From NCBI RefSeq assembly GCF_028561565.1, contig NZ_JAQQTE010000022.1, forward strand, positions 127,716-191,715: 64,000 bases of DNA, given 5' to 3'. Position numbers and translations under genes: made by a program. Positions 43,892 through 52,563 of this stretch are shown in pieces. The stretch comes from Gilvibacter sediminis (GTDB lineage Bacteria; Bacteroidota; Bacteroidia; Flavobacteriales; Flavobacteriaceae). Position 1 is the first letter of the stretch. The number at the start of each line of letters is the position of its first letter. Under the pieces are notes generated by a model that searched no databases, was not told the DNA's origin, and was given only the letters and a program-made list of their open reading frames with translations.

Positions 43892-44483
43892 TGCTGGAGC
43901 TTAAGTGCAGGTTGCGATTCAATAAATTCTTGTAATAACCCTCTAATGCTACGATCATCCCAAGTTCAGGGTCATCTACTGTGTTTACGGCTCGTTTTCT
44001 CAAAGGAGGAGAAAGCAAACGTGATTCTATTGCATCTGCAGCGATCAAGGATTGTAAGATCTCTCGAATTTCTTGATCTTCTATATTACTCACCAAACAG
44101 GAAACGAACTTTCCTTTGTAATTGACTTGATATTGATCGTCTTTGATCACCCAAAGCTCGTCTTGTTCGCTCAAGATCTTTGCAACTGTCTTTGAATGTT
44201 CATCCATAATGTCTACGAAAGGAGCGGTATTAGTAATGCCTGAATACATGAACTGCGCATAGCCGTTCTCTTTATAGACGGGAGTTGAAGGACTGTAGTT
44301 TCTATAATTGTAATGCTCAGCGATGGCGATTTCAAAAGTGTACAGTGCTTCGTGCATCAACTTGAGATTTGCTCCACTGCAGGTTACTGTTTGCGGCTCA
44401 TCTGCGTAACGGTATTCCATGGGTTCATTACATCCCACTAAAAACATACTCAAAAAGGCAATTAGCCCAAAGTTCTTACTCAT
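43884..44483 (-). CDS. Unknown lipoprotein between the two mutase subunits
   Basis: 199 residues with lipobox LVGC when started at the ATG at 44483. The mature part is rich in charged and aromatic residues: [47 protein letters not shown] and a C-terminal [16 protein letters not shown]. No domain recognised. The start overlaps the small-subunit stop in ATGAGTAA and the stop overlaps the large-subunit start in ATGAGTAG, so it is locked into the mutase operon by overlaps on both sides. A longer frame with ATGs at 44516 and 44501 exists but adds no better signal peptide. Confidence 0.7.
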   Translation of the reverse strand: MSKNFGLIAFLSMFLVGCNEPMEYRYADEPQTVTCSGANLKLMHEALYTFEIAIAEHYNYRNYSPSTPVYKENGYAQFMYSGITNTAPFVDIMDEHSKTVAKILSEQDELWVIKDDQYQVNYKGKFVSCLVSNIEDQEIREILQSLIAADAIESRLLSPPLRKRAVNTVDDPELGMIVALEGYYKNLLNRNLHLSSSNE

Positions 44484-45846
44484 GGTCCAAACGATTTTTT
44501 TCATGACTTTCTGCAATTCTTTTGATGATCAATGGTTCAATAATTGTTTTACGCGATTCTTGTTTTAAAAAGGGGTAGAGTTCCACGGTTTGGCTAACCT
44601 TTTCTTCCTCGTTGGGGTAGAGGTTAGTTCCTAAAAGCGCTTTTTTACCCGAATCAAAGGCAGCTTGCGCTTCCTTGGCCTGTTCGCGGATCTTTCGCTG
44701 AATGGTCCCTGCAAACAAGGCCTTGACAAATCCCCCTGAAGCCTCCAGCTGTTTGAATAGCTCTAGGGCTTTTTGAGCCAACTGTTGACTGAGATCTTCA
44801 ATGTAATAGGCGCCATCTGCCGCATTGGTCACTTGATCAAAGTAACTCTCGTTTTTTAAGATCAACAATTGATTTCTGGAGATGCGTTCTCCAAATTCAT
44901 TGCTTTTGTGATAAACGGCGTCGTAGGGTAAATTACAGACTGCGTCAACTCCACCTAATACAGCGCTCATGCATTCCGTAGTAGTTCGGAGCATATTCAC
45001 GTTAGGGTCGTAAATAGTTTTGTTTCTGCTTGATGGTCGCGCTAAATGCGTATCATTTAACTGGATATTGTAGAGCGCGCCGAGTTCCTTGATGAGCCGT
45101 CTAAAAGCTCTAAACTTAGCAATCTCCATAAAATAGTTCGCACCGATGGACCAACGATAGTTGATCGCTAGATCTTGTTCTAATTTTCCCGCCTGTTCCA
45201 GGTGATTCAAGTACTCGTTGGTGTGGGCTAGCGCATAGGCCAACTCTTGTACGGCATTGGCTCCAGCATTGCCGTAATGATTGACTGAAACACTTAAACC
45301 TGAGTTTGCATGAGCTTTCACTGCTGCTTCCATCAAATGGTGATCGGATTCATTGCTGGCAATCCAATTCCCTGTTTTGACCAGGTTCCCAATGATATCA
45401 ACACCTAGATGAACATGAGCTCTAGTAGTGCTGGCAGCCTTGGAGAACTTCGTTAAGAATTCAGCGTCCCAGTGCGTAAAATCACAATAGAGGCTAATTC
45501 CGTTTAAATCCAATCCTTCAAACAAGGCCTCCGGGTCAAAACTTGAGGCAGCTTCCAACAAAATGGCTTCCGCGCCGCCTTGAATACTTTTTAAGATCAG
45601 GCCACGAGCCACTCGTGTGTCGTGTACAAAAACAGCCTGAGTCACTGACCAATTTTCTGGATAATTCAAGCCAGAAAGGGTCTCTGGTGTGGTCTCTGCG
45701 TTGTAGAAAGGCTTAATAGTAATCCCCTCTGGCGTGGATGTTAAAAGGGTCTCGTTGTAGTCAGCGCCTCTTAATCCTGCCTGAATACTCTGCTTCCACT
45801 GCTTGGCAGAAACGCCCTCGAACTGCTCAAATAAGTTATCGCTCAT
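44476..45846 (-). CDS. Methylmalonyl-CoA mutase small subunit, short form
   Basis: 456 residues related to the substrate barrel of the mutase (NLPYDAVYHKSNEFGERISRN, INYRWSIGANYFMEIAKFRAFR and DAAYYIE-like AADGAYYIEDL), but ending before any cobalamin domain; there is no DxHxxG motif. Classical small subunits keep a degenerate B12 domain and are about 600 residues, so this is a shortened form, which I believe is usual in flavobacteria. It should form the heterodimer partner of the large subunit. The start overlaps the divIC-like stop by four bases. Confidence 0.92.
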   Translation of the reverse strand: MSDNLFEQFEGVSAKQWKQSIQAGLRGADYNETLLTSTPEGITIKPFYNAETTPETLSGLNYPENWSVTQAVFVHDTRVARGLILKSIQGGAEAILLEAASSFDPEALFEGLDLNGISLYCDFTHWDAEFLTKFSKAASTTRAHVHLGVDIIGNLVKTGNWIASNESDHHLMEAAVKAHANSGLSVSVNHYGNAGANAVQELAYALAHTNEYLNHLEQAGKLEQDLAINYRWSIGANYFMEIAKFRAFRRLIKELGALYNIQLNDTHLARPSSRNKTIYDPNVNMLRTTTECMSAVLGGVDAVCNLPYDAVYHKSNEFGERISRNQLLILKNESYFDQVTNAADGAYYIEDLSQQLAQKALELFKQLEASGGFVKALFAGTIQRKIREQAKEAQAAFDSGKKALLGTNLYPNEEEKVSQTVELYPFLKQESRKTIIEPLIIKRIAESHEKNRLDHE

Positions 45847-46175
45847 GGTTTTTGGTCGGTACTGTCTTCGTGAGTGATTATAAAAATATCTTCGTTCTCT
45901 TTTTTCAAATAGTAAGCTTCGCGTCCGTATTTTTCAAGTTCGTTAGTGTCTTGAAGTTTTTCCAACTGCTGCTTATCATCTTGAATGTCTTGCTGATACT
46001 TTTCTGTAGTTCCTTTTAAGGTCTCTATCTCCTCATTGAGTTCTTGATGAATGAAAAAGTTGTTGGAGTCAAAGGCGAGCATCCATACGGCAAAGATCAA
46101 AGCGATCAATACGTATTTGTTGGTCAGCCATTTGAACCATTTACTCGAGGTGATATGCTCGAATCGTTTTTTCAT
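45843..46175 (-). CDS. Septum formation initiator (FtsB/DivIC) family protein
   Basis: 110 residues: short cytoplasmic N-terminus (KKRFEHITSSKWFKWL), one transmembrane helix near residues 25-40 (VLIALIFAVWMLAF), then a coiled coil (about 52-85, with LNEEIETLKGTTEKYQQ) and a short tail containing LEKYGREAYYLKKENED. This is the DivIC/FtsB layout of the divisome. It sits at the udk stop (one-base overlap) and the mutB start. Confidence 0.9.
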   Translation of the reverse strand: MKKRFEHITSSKWFKWLTNKYVLIALIFAVWMLAFDSNNFFIHQELNEEIETLKGTTEKYQQDIQDDKQQLEKLQDTNELEKYGREAYYLKKENEDIFIITHEDSTDQKP

Positions 46176-46783
46176 TAAGAGAGACGCTCGCTAATTATAG
46201 TTCTAACGATATCCACGGCAACCGTATTATAACGGTGTGTGGGTATGATGATATCCGCATGTGCCTTGCTAGGTTCTATGAACTGCTGATGCATGGGTTT
46301 TAAGGTGGTCTGATAACGTTCTAAGACCTCATTGAGATCTCTTCCGCGTTCGCAAATATCGCGCTTCAAACGGCGGATCAAGCGTTCGTCACTATCGGTA
46401 TCCACAAAGATCTTAATGTCAAAAAGCTCACGCAATTCGGGTTGAGACAGTACTAAGATTCCTTCTACAATAATCACAGGCATGGGTGCAATAGCCACGG
46501 TTTCACCCGTTCTGTTGTGTTCTTTAAAAGAATAAACAGGCTGTGCAATGGGTTGACCAGATTTAAGTGCCTTCACGTGCTGAATCAGCAGTGGAAAATC
46601 AATGGAATTCGGATGGTCAAAGTTGATCTTTACCCGTTGCTCGTAGGTGAGATCACTCGTATCTTTATAATAAGAATCTTGGGTAATAACGGCCAGTTCC
46701 GCCGCTGGTAGTTCTTCAACAATTTGATTGACTACAGTGGTCTTTCCGCTTCCAGTTCCTCCGGCAATGCCAATAATCAACAT
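46175..46783 (-). CDS. udk: Uridine kinase
   Basis: 202-residue P-loop kinase phosphorylating uridine and cytidine. Walker A is GIAGGTGSGKTTVVNQI at residues 5-21; TQDSYYKD, NFDHPNSIDFPLL and VEGILVLSQPELREL follow, then RLIRRLKRDICERGRDL as the lid. First gene of the run udk-divIC-mutB-lipoprotein-mutA-GNAT and preceded by an exact -7 box. Confidence 0.95.
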   Translation of the reverse strand: MLIIGIAGGTGSGKTTVVNQIVEELPAAELAVITQDSYYKDTSDLTYEQRVKINFDHPNSIDFPLLIQHVKALKSGQPIAQPVYSFKEHNRTGETVAIAPMPVIIVEGILVLSQPELRELFDIKIFVDTDSDERLIRRLKRDICERGRDLNEVLERYQTTLKPMHQQFIEPSKAHADIIIPTHRYNTVAVDIVRTIISERLS

Positions 46784-46800
46784 GGGTGATAATGTTTATG

Positions 46801-46808
46801 CAAAAGTA
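46801..46808 (-). promoter_or_regulatory. -7 element TACTTTTG of the udk operon
   Basis: Exact TAnnTTTG on the minus strand, 17 bases before the udk ATG. No TTG at -33. A 5-bp inverted repeat AGCGA / TCGCT lies just upstream of it (46817-46832). Confidence 0.5.
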
Positions 46809-46854
46809 GGACTTTTAGCGATTCTATTCGCTCTGAGTAGGGCTGTTTCTGCGC

Positions 46855-47316
46855 TTATTTTGTAACCGCTTTAACTTCCTCTACGGTAACCATTTTGTCT
46901 TGTTTGTTGCTCCAAGAATTCATGACGTAGTTCAGTACATCGGCTACCTCTTGGTCGCTAAGTCCTAATGGAGCCATAACGCCGTTATAGGTTTCTCCGT
47001 TGACTACAATTTCTCCTTGTTGCCCGTATTTCACACTGTGGATACTCTCCGCGCGCTTTTCTGTAAGCCAGTTGGAACCATCTAGCGGAGGAAATGCGCC
47101 TTTAACTCCTTGACCGTTACCCATATGGCAAGCTACACAAAGGCTGGTGTATACCGCTTCCCCGCGTTCCATACTCGCTTTGAGGTCTGCCTTGCTCGCA
47201 GAGGTTTTCTGGCCGCCCAATTTTACACCAGAACCTTGGTCACTTTCTTCTTTTTGTTCGGATTTACAAGCGATTAAAGTGGCAAATACAGTAGCTAGTA
47301 ACAATAATTTTTTCAT
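46855..47316 (-). CDS. c-type cytochrome lipoprotein
   Basis: 153 residues with lipobox LIAC. One class I cytochrome c domain: heme site SLCVACHMGNGQG (CxxCH near residue 60) and the distal methionine in NGVMAPLGLSDQEVADVLNYV. It follows the PQQ-type sugar dehydrogenase gene by 21 bases, so I infer it takes electrons from that enzyme at the envelope. The start is the ATG at 47316. Confidence 0.9.
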   Translation of the reverse strand: MKKLLLLATVFATLIACKSEQKEESDQGSGVKLGGQKTSASKADLKASMERGEAVYTSLCVACHMGNGQGVKGAFPPLDGSNWLTEKRAESIHSVKYGQQGEIVVNGETYNGVMAPLGLSDQEVADVLNYVMNSWSNKQDKMVTVEEVKAVTK

Positions 47317-47337
47317 GTTGATTGAGTTAATTGATGT

Positions 47338-48462
47338 TTAATTGGGTAGTAATCTCACAATTCCCTGGCCTTCCAGAGCGATGTAAATATAACCATTTGG
47401 CCCGATTCTAACGTTACGGACGCGGCCAATTCCGTCAGCGATCTTTTCTCGCCCAATTACGCGATCTCCATCCAATTTAAGCAGTTCTACATAATTGAAT
47501 TTTAAGCTGCCCACCAAAAGATGATTTTTCCAGGCTGGGAATTTATCCCCGGTCACAAAGGCCATTCCACAGGGCGCGATAGAAGGGACCCAATAATGAA
47601 GTGGCGCTTCCATACCTTCTTGCTGGGTTTTATCGGTAAAGGAGGTTCCGCTGTAGTTCACCCCATAAGAGATCACCGGCCAACCGTAGTTGGCTCCTTT
47701 TTTAATAATGTTCACTTCATCACCTCCTTTTGGGCCGTGCTCGTGGGTCCAAATGTCACCGGTTATGGGGTGAACATCCATGCCTTGAGGATTTCTGTGT
47801 CCGTAAGAGTAAATAGCTTCTTTGGCTCCGGCAACCCCAACAAAAGGATTGTCCTCAGGGATACGGCCGTCATCGTGTAAACGGTAGATCTTGCCGTTGT
47901 CTCTTTTTATGTCTTGCGGATTCACATCCCGATTGCCTCGATCTCCAACACTGAAATACACATAACCCTCGGCGTCAAAAGCAATGCGAGATCCAAAGTG
48001 TTGTCCCTTGGTGGAATTGGGCATGGCCTTGTAAAGTGATTCCACATTCATGAGTCTGTTTCCGTCTAGCTTGGCGCGGATCAGTTTGGTGTTTCCGCCA
48101 TCACCACCACCTTCTTGAGAAGCATGTGTAAAGTAGATCCAACCGTTATTGGCGTAATCTGGGTGGAGCGCAACATCTAAAAATCCGCCTTGCCCGCGAA
48201 CATAGATCTCCGGAAGATTCTCGATAAAGATCTTTTTACCATTTTTAAAGTGGATGAGTTCTCCGCCTTTTTCGGTGATGAGCATGGAGCCGTCCGGCAG
48301 CCAGGTCATGCCCCAGGGATTAGAGAGTTCAGGCACCGCGGTTTCAATGCGATAAGCACTGGAATTACCTCCTTCAAGAGCCAAGCTGTTTTCTTGATTC
48401 TGAGATTCTGATCGGCAGCTAAACAAGAGTGCTAGACTGAGTAACAATACTACAAAACGCAT
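47338..48462 (-). CDS. PQQ-type sugar dehydrogenase lipoprotein
   Basis: 374 residues, lipobox LLFSC. Six-bladed propeller of the glucose/sorbosone dehydrogenase family: NPWGMTWLPDGSMLITEKGG, GGFLDVALHPDYANNGWIYF, HFGSRIAFDAEGYVYFSVGDR, YSYGHRNPQGMDVHP and HEHGPKGGDEVNIIKKG (catalytic histidine within the GLDH family). It would oxidise aldoses outside the inner membrane and pass electrons to the cytochrome encoded next. No PQQ synthesis genes are in the window, so PQQ must come from elsewhere. Confidence 0.9.
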   Translation of the reverse strand: MRFVVLLLSLALLFSCRSESQNQENSLALEGGNSSAYRIETAVPELSNPWGMTWLPDGSMLITEKGGELIHFKNGKKIFIENLPEIYVRGQGGFLDVALHPDYANNGWIYFTHASQEGGGDGGNTKLIRAKLDGNRLMNVESLYKAMPNSTKGQHFGSRIAFDAEGYVYFSVGDRGNRDVNPQDIKRDNGKIYRLHDDGRIPEDNPFVGVAGAKEAIYSYGHRNPQGMDVHPITGDIWTHEHGPKGGDEVNIIKKGANYGWPVISYGVNYSGTSFTDKTQQEGMEAPLHYWVPSIAPCGMAFVTGDKFPAWKNHLLVGSLKFNYVELLKLDGDRVIGREKIADGIGRVRNVRIGPNGYIYIALEGQGIVRLLPN

Positions 48463-48504
48463 GAGATTATTTTTATACTAATTTACAAATTATACCCCAG
48501 CAGA

Positions 48505-49428
48505 TCAATAGTTTTCAAACCAGTCAAAGGTGTCATTGATTATACGGTCCTTGTTGGCATTGACGTAATCCAGATAGGCTTGAGCTACCGGAGAGAGTTT
48601 CTTAGCAGAGCGCCAAACCAGATTCCAATTGGTTTTTACGGGAAGTCCTTTGTAAGGAATGATCTGCAGATCGCCATTGCTCAGGTCATTTTTGATTCCT
48701 ATTAGTGGCATTATGGAATAACCAATTCCCGAGATCACGGCTTGTTTAAGCGCCTCGTTGGATTGCAGACTGAATTTCTTGTAGGTGGGGAGTTTGTTTT
48801 TACTGATGAATTCTTCCATGGCAGCACGTGTAGCCGATCCCTTTTCTCTGTAGATCAGCGGCAGTTCAGTAAGTACTTTTTTACCACTAGGCCTGCCGTC
48901 GGATTCGTAGCGCCTTCCACCGACCAAGAACAATTTGTTTTGCATCAATTCTACCCGCTCTAGTTTGATCTGATCCGGAATCACAGAAACCATGGCAAAA
49001 TCAACCTCATTGTTTTCCAAACTGTCTACTACTGTGGCCTTGTTGGTTACATTCATATTCAGATCTACCGCGGGGTTTTGCTGCATAAATTCAGAAAGAA
49101 AATAGGGCATCAAATACTTGGCCGTAGAAACAATAGAGATCTTCAACTTTCCTGAGATCTGTCCTTGAAAGGCTTGGCTTTTGTAGTTGATCTGCTCTAC
49201 CTGTTCCAAAATGGTCTGTGCCGCTTCTGCGATTTCTTGGCCAAAATCGGTCACATAAAGTTGACGTCCTACGATTTCTGTAAGCGGAATTGAGAACTGA
49301 TCTTGAAACTTTTTGAGCTGAATACTCACTGCAGGCTGGGTCAAATAGAGCGCCTCAGAAGCCTTGGTAATGCTCTTTAATTCAGCGATTTTCAAGAAAA
49401 TCTGCAATTGATGCAAAGTGTAATTCAT
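48505..49428 (-). CDS. LysR-family transcriptional regulator
   Basis: 307 residues. N-terminal winged helix LHQLQIFLKIAELKSITKASEALYLTQPAVSIQLKKF and a periplasmic-binding-like effector domain (LKISIVSTAKYLMPYFLSEF, NNEVDFAMVSVIPDQ). It resembles the CysB/CbbR branch. It is divergent from two small genes and an SbtA-type bicarbonate transporter with an 89-base A/T-rich gap, the classical layout for a LysR protein regulating its neighbours; so control of bicarbonate uptake is likely (inference). TATCTTTA at 49460-49453 on its strand is a possible -7 box. Confidence 0.92.
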   Translation of the reverse strand: MNYTLHQLQIFLKIAELKSITKASEALYLTQPAVSIQLKKFQDQFSIPLTEIVGRQLYVTDFGQEIAEAAQTILEQVEQINYKSQAFQGQISGKLKISIVSTAKYLMPYFLSEFMQQNPAVDLNMNVTNKATVVDSLENNEVDFAMVSVIPDQIKLERVELMQNKLFLVGGRRYESDGRPSGKKVLTELPLIYREKGSATRAAMEEFISKNKLPTYKKFSLQSNEALKQAVISGIGYSIMPLIGIKNDLSNGDLQIIPYKGLPVKTNWNLVWRSAKKLSPVAQAYLDYVNANKDRIINDTFDWFENY

Positions 49429-49517
49429 AAGATTGATTTATGTAAAGCATTATAAAGATAAATAAAAATATATAATTATTTCACAGGATATTTGCAGCAA
49501 AATAAAATGAAAAAGTC

Positions 49518-49799
49518 ATGAACAACCTCTTAATGCCTTCTAATCAAAGTGTTAGTATAAGCACGCTAAAAGACAAGTCAAAAAGACTCTGGCTTATGCT
49601 TAAAAAGCAAATGCCCGTAGTTTTTGGATTGACAGCCTTTGGTTTGTTGCTCAATGCTTCTGCAGCAACTGGGGGACTATTCATGACAGAACTAGTCACC
49701 GTTGGCTTCATTTTAAGTTGTGTTATGATCATAGCACAAACAGAACGTCAAGCCTTTCGCGCAGAACTGCGCGCCATTAATAAAAATTCAAGAAAATAA
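49518..49799 (+). CDS. Small membrane protein in the bicarbonate-transporter unit
   Basis: 93 residues with a basic N-terminal part (KDKSKRLWLMLKKQM) and two hydrophobic stretches near residues 35-50 (VVFGLTAFGLLLNASA) and 55-75 (FMTELVTVGFILSCVMII), then a basic tail. No known family. Its ATG overlaps the TGA of a four-codon frame (ATGAAAAAGTCATGA) starting at 49507. It precedes the next gene by ten bases. Confidence 0.65.
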   Translation: MNNLLMPSNQSVSISTLKDKSKRLWLMLKKQMPVVFGLTAFGLLLNASAATGGLFMTELVTVGFILSCVMIIAQTERQAFRAELRAINKNSRK

Positions 49800-49809
49800 A
49801 TCAGAAACT

Positions 49810-50106
49810 ATGGAAACTCTAACGCCAGTATTACAAAAATTCAGACTCATTGACGGAACATTCTCCGCACAAGAAGCACAAGATCTAATCAACGCTTTGC
49901 TCAATGAAAAGATCAACTTCCACAAATTGCAACGCCTGACAGCTTGTGAAGGTGATCTTTGTGCAGACACGCGTTTTCCTGACGGACGCATTCAAGAATT
50001 GGAAGCAGAAAAGCGCAACGCTCGTGAATTCATCAATCTTAAAGAGTCAACACAAAAACGTTTCCGCATCAACGGAACCATAGAACTAGAATTAATTGAG
50101 GATTAA
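49810..50106 (+). CDS. Small soluble protein in the bicarbonate-transporter unit
   Basis: 98 residues, no signal peptide or membrane helix, 27 bases before the transporter. Acidic and helical in its first half (TFSAQEAQDLINALLNEKINFH), with two cysteines in TACEGDLCADTRFP and a charged helical middle. It is not a PII-like SbtB by eye (no T-loop pattern). The position suggests an accessory or regulatory subunit of the transporter, purely by context. Confidence 0.65.
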   Translation: METLTPVLQKFRLIDGTFSAQEAQDLINALLNEKINFHKLQRLTACEGDLCADTRFPDGRIQELEAEKRNAREFINLKESTQKRFRINGTIELELIED

Positions 50107-50133
50107 TCTTTAAGAGTTAGCCACACAGAGATT

Positions 50134-51096
50134 ATGGACTTGCATCTGCTGATCGACAATCTAACCAATCCCGCGCTTTTATTTTTCTTTCTAGGGATCA
50201 TTGCAGTACAACTTAAAAGCGATTTGGCCATACCGTCGAACTCTGCAAAATTCATATCGCTCTATTTGTTATTCTCAATAGGGTTTAAGGGTGGGCAAGA
50301 GCTCGCACACAGCGATTGGAGTGCCGAAATAGGCTACTCACTCTTGTTTGGTGTTGTTCTTGCCACCGTTATTCCACTAATCGCATTTTTCATATTAAGA
50401 CAGCGTTTTGATGTTTCAAATTCAGGAGCAATCGCTGCCTCCTACGGCTCGGTAAGTGCCGTGACCTTTGTAACGGCCATTTCTTTTTTAGAGATGGAAC
50501 ACATTGCATTTGGTGGGCATATGGTGGCAGTGATGGCCCTGATGGAAGCACCATCTATTGTTGTGGGCGTCTTGTTGATCGCGCTTTTTAGTGCTACTCG
50601 AGGCAAGCCTAAAGTAGGGGAGCACGTCAAGCATGCGGTGACCAACGGTTCTGTGCTGCTCATTATGGGAAGTTTGGTCATCGGGCTTTTGGCCAGTGAT
50701 GAACAAGCGCAGGGAATTAAACCTTTTACCACAGACATCTTTAAAGGATTTCTGGCGGTGTTCTTATTGGATATGGGGATCACCTCAGGTAAAAAACTCA
50801 AGAGCTTTTTAAAGAAAGGAAAGTTCGCAGTGCTGTTTTCAATCGTTGTACCTATTGTCAATGGTTTGACTGCGGCTTACATCAGTTCTTTCTTTACAGA
50901 CAATATCGGGAACCAGTTCCTGTTCAGTATACTTGCCGGCAGTGCCTCTTATATTGCGGTACCGGCGGCAATGCAACTGGCAGCACCAAAGGCCAATCCA
51001 AGTTTGTACTTGCCCATGGCTTTGGGAGTGACCTTTCCGTTCAATATTACACTGGGGATGCCGCTGTATTTGATCTTCATTACTTGGATCAATTAA
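50134..51096 (+). CDS. SbtA-type sodium-dependent bicarbonate permease
   Basis: 320 residues with about ten membrane helices, matching the SbtA family (DUF897): NPALLFFFLGIIAVQLKSDLA at the start, SLYLLFSIGFKGGQELAHS, ISFLEMEHIAFGGHMVAVMALMEAPSIVVG in outline and SYIAVPAAMQLAAPKANPSLY. SbtA proteins import bicarbonate with sodium; in marine Bacteroidota they are thought to support anaplerotic carbon fixation. It ends 34 bases before a strong terminator, closing the unit begun at 49518. Confidence 0.9.
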   Translation: MDLHLLIDNLTNPALLFFFLGIIAVQLKSDLAIPSNSAKFISLYLLFSIGFKGGQELAHSDWSAEIGYSLLFGVVLATVIPLIAFFILRQRFDVSNSGAIAASYGSVSAVTFVTAISFLEMEHIAFGGHMVAVMALMEAPSIVVGVLLIALFSATRGKPKVGEHVKHAVTNGSVLLIMGSLVIGLLASDEQAQGIKPFTTDIFKGFLAVFLLDMGITSGKKLKSFLKKGKFAVLFSIVVPIVNGLTAAYISSFFTDNIGNQFLFSILAGSASYIAVPAAMQLAAPKANPSLYLPMALGVTFPFNITLGMPLYLIFITWIN

Positions 51097-51130
51097 GGAC
51101 ATGCCTTAGGGTGATCATCACATGAGAAGA

Positions 51131-51161
51131 AAAACCGCAGCGTATAACTGCGGTTTTTTTT
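51131..51161 (+). terminator. Intrinsic terminator after the bicarbonate permease
   Basis: Ten-base arms AAAACCGCAG (51131-51140) and CTGCGGTTTT (51148-51157) followed by T to 51161. The T-run ends seven bases before the next ATG. Confidence 0.85.
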
Positions 51162-51168
51162 ATATTAA

Positions 51169-52233
51169 ATGGAAATGCTGACTGATTTTTACCATCCCGT
51201 ATTAATTATGGCTCTGCTGTTTTGTGCATGCAGCTATTTGCCATTGATCCCATCGAGACATTGGTTCTTCAGGTTCTTCGATTTTATTCGGTTGCAGCTC
51301 TTAGCGCTTTTAGGGCTGATGGTTGTTTTGCTGATCATTTTAATGGCTCAAGAATGGAGTAGGGCGAGCTTGGCTTGTCTCGCTGTAGTTTTGACCACCA
51401 TGAGTTATCAGCTTGGGATCGTAGCCCCATATTTTTCAAAGGGTTCAAAGCAGCAAGGTGATCCTTCTGTGAGCTTACTCAGCATCAATGTGATGCAAGA
51501 GAATACTTCCTATCAAAAGGTATTGGATTTGATCGCTCAAGAAGATCCGGATATTGTTTTGCTAATGGAGACTGACATGCGGTGGGAAACGGCCATGAAC
51601 TCTTTAGAAGCAGCCTATCCCAACAACCTAAAGATCCCCAAGGATAATAAATACGGAATGCATTGTTATACGCGGCTTAAAATGAAACAGGGAGTGGCTA
51701 AGGCTCTGATCGCTGATGATCATCCTTCGGTACGATTGGAGTTAGAAGATACTCAGGGAACTGCTTTTTGCTTTTGGGGCATTCATCCGCCTCCGCCAAG
51801 TCCAACAGAGAAACCTACGGCAAAACAAAAGGATGCCGAACTGCTCAAGCTAGCGCGTATTGTGGCCGAATCAAGTTGCCCTACCGTTGTAGCTGGAGAC
51901 TTTAATGTGGTGTGCTGGTCCCGAATCTCAAAACGATTTGCGGAGCTTTCCAAACTCAAAGATGCCCGTATTGGTCGAGGCTTTTTCAGCACGTTTCCCG
52001 CGCAATGGCCGCTATTGCGATTTCCTTTGGATTTGATCTTTCACTCCCAAACCATTCAAATTAAAACCTTAAAAGTGTTACCTTCAGTAGATTCCGATCA
52101 TCTGCCCCTGTTTTCAAGTTTTTGTATTCAGCCTCAAGCTCAAGAATCGCGTGAGCAACTCGATCCGCAAGAAAAAGAAGAGGTTGCAGCGACTGTAACC
52201 GAAGGTAAAATCGCTGCCAGTAAAGAAAATTAG
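51169..52233 (+). CDS. Membrane-anchored EEP-family protein (YafD-like)
   Basis: 354 residues. Two or three hydrophobic segments in the first 90 residues, then an EEP/DNase I-like domain: VSLLSINVMQENTSYQKVL, EDPDIVLLMETDMRWE (catalytic glutamate), TVVAGDFNVVCWSRISKRF and SDHLPLFSSF. It resembles YafD/YfiF-type proteins and parallels the gene at 33880, though the two are diverged. C-terminal tail is acidic and low-complexity (QEKEEVAATVTEGKIAASKEN in part). The start ATG lies right after a terminator, so transcription must come from read-through or a promoter in the hairpin region. Confidence 0.85.
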   Translation: MEMLTDFYHPVLIMALLFCACSYLPLIPSRHWFFRFFDFIRLQLLALLGLMVVLLIILMAQEWSRASLACLAVVLTTMSYQLGIVAPYFSKGSKQQGDPSVSLLSINVMQENTSYQKVLDLIAQEDPDIVLLMETDMRWETAMNSLEAAYPNNLKIPKDNKYGMHCYTRLKMKQGVAKALIADDHPSVRLELEDTQGTAFCFWGIHPPPPSPTEKPTAKQKDAELLKLARIVAESSCPTVVAGDFNVVCWSRISKRFAELSKLKDARIGRGFFSTFPAQWPLLRFPLDLIFHSQTIQIKTLKVLPSVDSDHLPLFSSFCIQPQAQESREQLDPQEKEEVAATVTEGKIAASKEN

Positions 52234-52236
52234 GCA

Positions 52237-52265
52237 TTGAGCCGCCATAGAATTCACTATCTTTA
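52237..52265 (+). promoter_or_regulatory. Candidate promoter of the 52.3-55 kb gene run
   Basis: TTG (52237-52239), 18 bases, TATCTTTA (52258-52265), one mismatch from TAnnTTTG. It points at the small membrane gene at 52287. Confidence 0.4.
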
Positions 52266-52286
52266 AAATAAAAACTTGCTAGCCTA

Positions 52287-52547
52287 TTGGTATTGCACCT
52301 CGTAAAATCTAGAAAGCTTCGCATCACACTCCTTTATTTGTGCAGCCTTGTGTTGTTTGTGGTCTTTTGGGTTTTTGATCGATACAAACCAATTATCGAT
52401 CTCAAAATAGAGCAATTCGAACGCAAATATGCCTTTGTGCCTTATTCGCTTTATTATGAGTTTGCTGTATTGAAATACGGAATACTGGCCGTAGCCATTT
52501 TGATTCCGATTATATTATCAGCGATGCTATTGATACAACGCAAGTAG
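52287..52547 (+). CDS. Small two-helix membrane protein
   Basis: 86 residues, start TTG at 52287 (or 52293); no ATG is available. Two hydrophobic segments (TLLYLCSLVLFVVFWVF near residue 14; YGILAVAILIPIILSAMLLI near 64) flank a soluble loop with IEQFERKYAFVPYSLYYEF. No family recognised. It is 16 bases before the outer-membrane protein gene. The presence of a candidate promoter and coherent membrane pattern supports it. Confidence 0.5.
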   Translation: MVLHLVKSRKLRITLLYLCSLVLFVVFWVFDRYKPIIDLKIEQFERKYAFVPYSLYYEFAVLKYGILAVAILIPIILSAMLLIQRK

Positions 52548-52563
52548 CCAAGACTATGCTTCT

